A DNA stretch of 64,000 bases. It comes from Nitrospirota bacterium (GTDB taxonomy: Bacteria > Nitrospinota_A > UBA7883 > JACRGQ01). The DNA is taken from assembly GCA_024275955.1 (NCBI GenBank), contig JAJRYD010000036.1, forward strand, positions 1 through 64,000, read 5' to 3'. Position numbers and translations under genes: made by a program. A model generated the notes under the pieces. It was not told the origin of the DNA. It worked only from the letters and a program-made list of their open reading frames with translations, and did no database searches. Of the stretch, positions 59,347 through 64,000 are shown piece by piece (position 1 is the stretch's first letter; each line of letters starts with the position of its first letter).

Positions 59347-60434
59347 TCAACCTTTCCGAAGTAGCTCCTTCCATTTTTAAGGCTATCCTCAAGGGAGAAA
59401 CAGGTAAAGTTGAAAGCCGGTTTTCCACTGGCGAGCTAGTACAGGGAAAAGTGATAAAAGCGCTTGGACGGGATGGAGCGGTTGTAAGGCTAAGAGGGCT
59501 TGATCTTATAGCCGCGACAGCAAAACCTTTAGTAAACGGGCAGTCTATATTGGTAAAGGTGGAGCAGGTAAAGCCGCAGTTCCAAGTATCACTTTTGCTC
59601 AACGAAACAGCGGCGCAGGAAAAGAAGGCGGCAATGCTTAGGCTTTATCTTCCGCAGGCTATGCCAGCCGGAAAAATGACAGGAGAGTTGGCAAAACTAG
59701 TAGCTTTACTTCCAAAGTCTCTCTTAAAAGGAACCGAGCTGGATGAAATACTCTCTAAACTTTTGCGTAAAAGCGGGACAGAAAGGGAGGCAGGAAAAAG
59801 CGGCGCCGGAAAAGGCTACGCGAAAGCGGAACAGAGCAACCTGTTAAAGCTTCTTGGTTTTTCGCACGAGTCGGATATAGCAAAAGGTAAGCCGACGGCG
59901 AACCTTAAAAGCGCACTGCTCCTGTTGAAGCAAAATATGGAAAAAATGGGAGAGAAAACCTTCTCTAAATATAGCGAACCGATGGAAAAGGTTACCCGCG
60001 CAATTCAGAATATAGAACTAAAGCAACTGATGAACATTGATGAAAAACTTAAGAACTGGGAGATCCCTTTCTGGAACGGAGAAAAAACAGCTACGGCGAG
60101 GCTGTACGTTAGGCGTGAAAAAAAACAAGGCAAAGAGAAAAATGAAAAAGAGGGCGGGACAGCTGTTTCGCTTATGGTCGAGATGAGCAGGCTCGGCCCT
60201 GTCCGTGTCGAAGCGCGGGTAAAAGGCAAAAAGATTACGGGAGATATCTACATTGGCGATGGAGAAAAGGCCGAGAAGGTTCAGGAGAGTTTGCCGTTGC
60301 TTATTCAAGGCTTGAAAAAGGCAGGTTTTACAGCCAAGTTTCAGGTGCAGACGGCAAAAAGCTATTTTCTTACCGAAAAACTGGAAAAAGAAAGCCCTCC
60401 AGCCGTAAAGGGGCTGTTAAACATAAAGGCTTAA
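59343..60434 (+). CDS. FliK-like flagellar hook-length control protein
   Basis: The 363-residue protein has an N-terminal beta-rich region (about 25-90: GKVESRFSTGELVQGKVIKALG), a helical middle and a C-terminal domain (about 235-345). The latter contains FWNGEKTATARLYVRREKKQ, AVSLMVEMSRLGPVRVEARVKGKKITGDIYIGD and a final helix, which fits the Flg_hook (FliK C-terminal) pattern VRLxLxPxxLGxVxVxVxxxxxxxxVxF-like. It would control hook length by interacting with FlhB during export. Classification rests on this domain and the neighbouring FlhX gene. Confidence 0.65.
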   Translation: MINLSEVAPSIFKAILKGETGKVESRFSTGELVQGKVIKALGRDGAVVRLRGLDLIAATAKPLVNGQSILVKVEQVKPQFQVSLLLNETAAQEKKAAMLRLYLPQAMPAGKMTGELAKLVALLPKSLLKGTELDEILSKLLRKSGTEREAGKSGAGKGYAKAEQSNLLKLLGFSHESDIAKGKPTANLKSALLLLKQNMEKMGEKTFSKYSEPMEKVTRAIQNIELKQLMNIDEKLKNWEIPFWNGEKTATARLYVRREKKQGKEKNEKEGGTAVSLMVEMSRLGPVRVEARVKGKKITGDIYIGDGEKAEKVQESLPLLIQGLKKAGFTAKFQVQTAKSYFLTEKLEKESPPAVKGLLNIKA

Positions 60435-60437
60435 AAT

Positions 60438-60722
60438 ATGGGCAACGATAAACGTAAAAAAGCTGTCGCTCTTGGGTACAAAGCGGGGGTCGATACCGCT
60501 CCCAAAGTGCTTGCTAGCGGTGGGGGGCTGGTTGCCGAAAAGGTTATCGCTATAGCGAAGGAACATGGCATACCGATTCATAAAGATTGCGACCTTGTGG
60601 AAGTTCTATCCGGCCTTGACCTAGATGAAGAGATACCGGCCGATCTTTACACAGCGATAGCCGAGATTCTTGCCTTTATCTACAAGTTAAACAAGGATGT
60701 CACAGATAAAATTAATAGATAG
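60438..60722 (+). CDS. FlhX (cytoplasmic FlhB C-terminal-like) protein
   Basis: The 94-residue protein matches the C-terminal cytoplasmic FlhB piece found as a separate gene (YlqH/FlhX): KAVALGYKAGVDTAPKVLASGGGLVAEKVIAIAKEHGIPIHKDCDLVEVLSGLDLDEEIPADLYTAIAEILAFIY. The self-cleaving NPTH motif is not present, as expected for this short version. FlhX can substitute for the FlhB C-terminal part in the flagellar secretion apparatus. It follows the FliK-like gene after 3 bases. Confidence 0.9.
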   Translation: MGNDKRKKAVALGYKAGVDTAPKVLASGGGLVAEKVIAIAKEHGIPIHKDCDLVEVLSGLDLDEEIPADLYTAIAEILAFIYKLNKDVTDKINR

Positions 60723-60751
60723 ATAATTAACAGGCAGACAATAGCTTGAAA

Positions 60752-60780
60752 TTGACTTATAAGTGTGATTCTGTTAATAT
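60752..60780 (+). promoter_or_regulatory. dnaN promoter
   Basis: TTGACT (60752-60757) and TAATAT (60775-60780) are spaced by 17 bases, leaving a leader of about 75 bases before the dnaN ATG. Confidence 0.6.
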
Positions 60781-60863
60781 ATTCCAATCGAAATAGTAGT
60801 ATTTAATACATTGTTTTTAAGGGGGTTGCCGGTTTCTAGTAGAGAGAAAGCCGGATTAGAAAA

Positions 60864-61970
60864 ATGGAATTTAAGATTAACCAAAAAGAAATTCTGCTCT
60901 GTTTTCAACGGGTTCAAGGCTTTATAAATCTTAAAGGGGCAAATCCTGTTTTAAGCAATGTCCGTATCGAGGCAAAAGGGAGCGGCATAGAGGTATTTGC
61001 GACCGACTACGATGTTGGCCTTAGTGGTTCCTACGAGGCGACTGTCGTCGAAGAAGGTGTTGTGGCGCTTCACGGCAAGATGCTATTTGATATCGTTCGA
61101 CAGCTTCCAGAGGATGAGATAATGTTTAGGTACTCCGGTACCGGCAGGTGCGAAGTTGCCTGCGGCAAGTCAAACTTTAAACTTGCTACCATAGACTCCG
61201 AAGAGTATCCAGAGAACCCCGGCTACCCTGACGAGAAATTAATAACTGTCGATAAATCTATATTCAAAAATATGCTCGATAAAACTATCTATGCCGCCAG
61301 CCAGAACGAATCTCGGATGGCTCTCAATGGCATATATTGCCAGTTTTACCCAAACGCCTTCAAGGTTGTAGCTACCGACGGGCATCGGCTTGCGTATGTA
61401 AGCCGAAGTGTCGATTTTCCGGTAACAGAAACTGTCTCGGTTATAATTCCGAGGAGAGCCGTAATAGAGCTTAAAAAACTTATCGACGAAGACGGCGATG
61501 GAGAGACTCTTGGTATTGTGCGGGCAGATAATAGAATATTCGTAAAAATCGGTTCGCTCCTGTTTTTCTCTAGGGAGGTGGAAGGCTCCTATCCTAATTA
61601 CGATCAGGTAATTCCCTACAAAAACAGCAAAGAAGCGGTAATCGATGTTGAAAGCGTGAAGATGGCTTTACGGAGGGTCTCCACAGTGGCGGCGGAAAAG
61701 TCGAAACTTATAAGCTTCAACTTCAAGCCGGATAAGCTTGAGATATCTTCGGAATCGTCGGAGATTGGTGAAGCGTTTGAAGAGGTTGAAATAGAGTATT
61801 CCGGTGATGTTACAAAAATCGGCCTAAACTCGCAGTACACGCTTGAGACATTAAGCCACATAAACAGCGGGAAAGCTGTTTTAAAGTTTGAAGGGCAAGA
61901 GGACGCGCTGATGGTAAAACCGTCAGACGACGATGACTGTGTCTCGGTTATAATGCCGATGCGTATCTGA
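60864..61970 (+). CDS. dnaN: DNA polymerase III beta subunit (sliding clamp)
   Basis: The 368-residue clamp subunit has the three-domain plan. It opens MEFKINQKEILLCFQRVQGFINLK, and later shows GVVALHGKMLFDIVRQLP, MALNGIYCQF, VVATDGHRLAYVSR and VSVIMPMRI at the C-terminus, the usual end of DnaN. It forms a dimeric ring holding polymerase III on DNA. dnaA and recF, its usual partners near the origin, are absent; it follows a flagellar gene group and has its own promoter. Confidence 0.97.
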   Translation: MEFKINQKEILLCFQRVQGFINLKGANPVLSNVRIEAKGSGIEVFATDYDVGLSGSYEATVVEEGVVALHGKMLFDIVRQLPEDEIMFRYSGTGRCEVACGKSNFKLATIDSEEYPENPGYPDEKLITVDKSIFKNMLDKTIYAASQNESRMALNGIYCQFYPNAFKVVATDGHRLAYVSRSVDFPVTETVSVIIPRRAVIELKKLIDEDGDGETLGIVRADNRIFVKIGSLLFFSREVEGSYPNYDQVIPYKNSKEAVIDVESVKMALRRVSTVAAEKSKLISFNFKPDKLEISSESSEIGEAFEEVEIEYSGDVTKIGLNSQYTLETLSHINSGKAVLKFEGQEDALMVKPSDDDDCVSVIMPMRI

Positions 61971-62080
61971 GCTTTTCACCTAACTTCGTTAATCGCTTCT
62001 TTTGCCAGAGGTTCGTCGCTAAAACTTTTCTAAAGTCTTTTCACCAGCTTTAGCTTTGCGAGCGTGCTGTTAGGCTTATC

Positions 62081-62213
62081 GGGTCGTTGCCAGATAGCAT
62101 AAATTTGGCTTTGCTATAAATTGCCAATCTCTAATGGCTCTGTTTTTAAGAAGCTAGAAAACAAACTCCCCCTCCTTAAATGTTCAAAAAAACTCTTTTC
62201 AAAAACAGCTCTC
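62081..62213 (-). mobile_element. ~133-bp MITE-like element, copy F (degenerate)
   Basis: The plus strand reads GGGTCGTTGCC at the left, GCATAAATTTGGC and CAAACTCCC inside, and CTCTTTTCAAAAACAGCTCTC at the right, matching the other copies in the reverse orientation. No target duplication is evident, so this is an older copy. The rest of the 61971-62282 gap holds nothing recognised. Confidence 0.6.
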
Positions 62214-62282
62214 TCACGGGAGGCGGCCGAGTGGAAAGGCCGGAAACATAACAGCATATTTCCGGCCGTAAAATTTAATGGT

Positions 62283-63239
<957 letters not shown>

Positions 63240-63265
63240 TCAAATAATATAAATAGAGAAACTGC

Positions 63266-64000
63266 CTAGCTCTGGCGCGCGTAGCCCAAAGCGCCTCCAG
63301 CTTTAACGATATCTTTAGCCCTCTCCGCAAGACCGTGTGCAACCTCTATATCTATCCCTTTGCTCTTGTTCTTAAGAATAAGGGTATCGCTCTTAAGGCC
63401 GCCGAGAGATAGGCTAAGCTTGTCTCCCTGCTCTATTTTACCGTAGTCCTTCTCGTTGACAAAAGTAAGCGGAAGAATGCCGAAGTTTATCAGGTTCGCG
63501 CGGTGGATTCTTGCGAACGATTTGACGATAACAGCTTTTACGCCAAGATACATAGGTGCCAGCGCCGCATGCTCGCGCGAGGAGCCTTGCCCGTAGTTCT
63601 GACCGCCAATGACAAACCCTCCGCCCGCTTTCTTTGCTCTCTCGGGGAAGGTAGGGTCGATACCTTCAAAAACAAATTCGGAAATGGCAGGTACGTTAGA
63701 GCGGAGCGGTAGAATTCTCGCCCCCGCCGGCATGATATGGTCGGTAGTTACATTGTCTTGCGTTTTAAGAAGCACCTCGCCACTGAGCGAAGTGGAAAGA
63801 GGCTCGCTTATCGGCAGTGGCTTGATATTTGGTCCGCGGACAACCTTCGTCTTTTTCTTGGTAGGCCTGATTATCATGTTGTCGTTGATGGTAAAGCTTT
63901 TGGGCCATGCGATTTTTGGAGCTGTTTTGGCAAGCTTTCGCGGGTCGGTCAGTACCCCTTTAAGAGCGGTCGCTACCGCTGTTTCGGGAGAGACAAGGTA
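63266..64000 (-). CDS. acn: Aconitate hydratase, C-terminal part (runs off window)
   Basis: The last 244 residues are present; the frame is open from the right edge (YLVSPETAVATALKG) to the stop at 63266, so the apparent ATG at 63877 is only internal. The swivel domain shows QDNVTTDHIMPAGARILP and GGQNYGQGSSREHAALAPMYLGVKAVIVKSFARIHRANLINFGILPL, typical of the single-chain mitochondrial-type aconitase. The Fe-S cysteines are in the missing N-terminal part. It converts citrate to isocitrate and is followed by mdh. Confidence 0.95.
   Translation of the reverse strand, partial: YLVSPETAVATALKGVLTDPRKLAKTAPKIAWPKSFTINDNMIIRPTKKKTKVVRGPNIKPLPISEPLSTSLSGEVLLKTQDNVTTDHIMPAGARILPLRSNVPAISEFVFEGIDPTFPERAKKAGGGFVIGGQNYGQGSSREHAALAPMYLGVKAVIVKSFARIHRANLINFGILPLTFVNEKDYGKIEQGDKLSLSLGGLKSDTLILKNKSKGIDIEVAHGLAERAKDIVKAGGALGYARQS

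Overview
The window looks like a chromosomal segment of a motile, didermic (Gram-negative-type) bacterium. Supporting features are Kdo transferase WaaA, PBP1A, an RND efflux pump, flagellar genes, a class A RNase P RNA, an indirect Asn/Gln tRNA route (GatCA) and a CIRCE-controlled groESL operon. MJ0042-type zinc ribbons, DUF1844, sigma-54 control and many receiver/PilZ/GGDEF proteins point to a deltaproteobacterial or Nitrospinota-like lineage; this placement is inference. No plasmid or phage gene block is present. Mobile DNA is limited to an IS3-family end, a tRNA-Pro fragment that looks like an integration scar, and short non-autonomous repeats.

Layout. 1-700: IS3 element end and tRNA-Pro 3' fragment. 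702-8.7 kb: ktrA, a metallo-hydrolase/xerD/small membrane protein operon, a DUF1848 protein, a receiver-PilZ protein, ddl, DUF2061 and ridA. 8.7-13.6 kb: NYN protein, a strongly folded intergenic element, glycogen phosphorylase and a lytic transglycosylase. 13.8-19.0 kb: a 1312-residue acidic membrane protein with an array of FliM-like motifs, followed by a receiver-DHp protein, with repeat elements on both sides of the latter. 19.6-23.2 kb: thioredoxin-like protein, gatA, gatC, greA. 23.2-31.3 kb: minus-strand run recN, GGDEF protein, nadK, AmgK-like kinase, waaA, DUF374 acyltransferase, slipin, methyltransferase. 31.5-42.8 kb: CBS-sensor kinase, methyltransferase, rnpB, zinc-ribbon protein, Nif3 protein, PBP1A, uracil-DNA glycosylase, coaBC, a small secreted protein and a sigma-54 activator. 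43.0-46.9 kb: groESL, fliN (with an internal stop), DUF1844, rpoZ and a DksA-type protein. 47.2-54.2 kb: RND pump, msrB, PilZ, tmk, GNAT and a cNMP-binding protein. 54.4-64 kb: topA, lysS, a flagellar group (SwrB-like, FliK-like, FlhX), dnaN, mdh and the C-terminal part of aconitase.

Three observations stand out. (1) The protein at 13855-17793 joins an N-terminal zinc ribbon, at least 13 copies of a motif resembling the CheY-binding N-terminus of FliM, one membrane span and a FliL-like C-terminal domain. Beside it lies a receiver protein with a phosphoacceptor-His domain but no ATPase domain. It may be an undescribed multivalent link between signalling proteins and the flagellar motor or envelope. 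(2) Two families of MITE-like elements are present. One (~130 bp) shows 5-bp target duplications in four of six copies and a readable empty site. The other (~290 bp) is flanked by TA. (3) fliN carries an in-frame TAA in an otherwise intact SpoA domain. The folded element at 9586-9702 and the tRNA-Pro scar are further candidates.

Promoters, operators and domain calls were made by eye. Start codons were often moved inward from the longest reading frame when a ribosome site, an overlap or family length favoured it.
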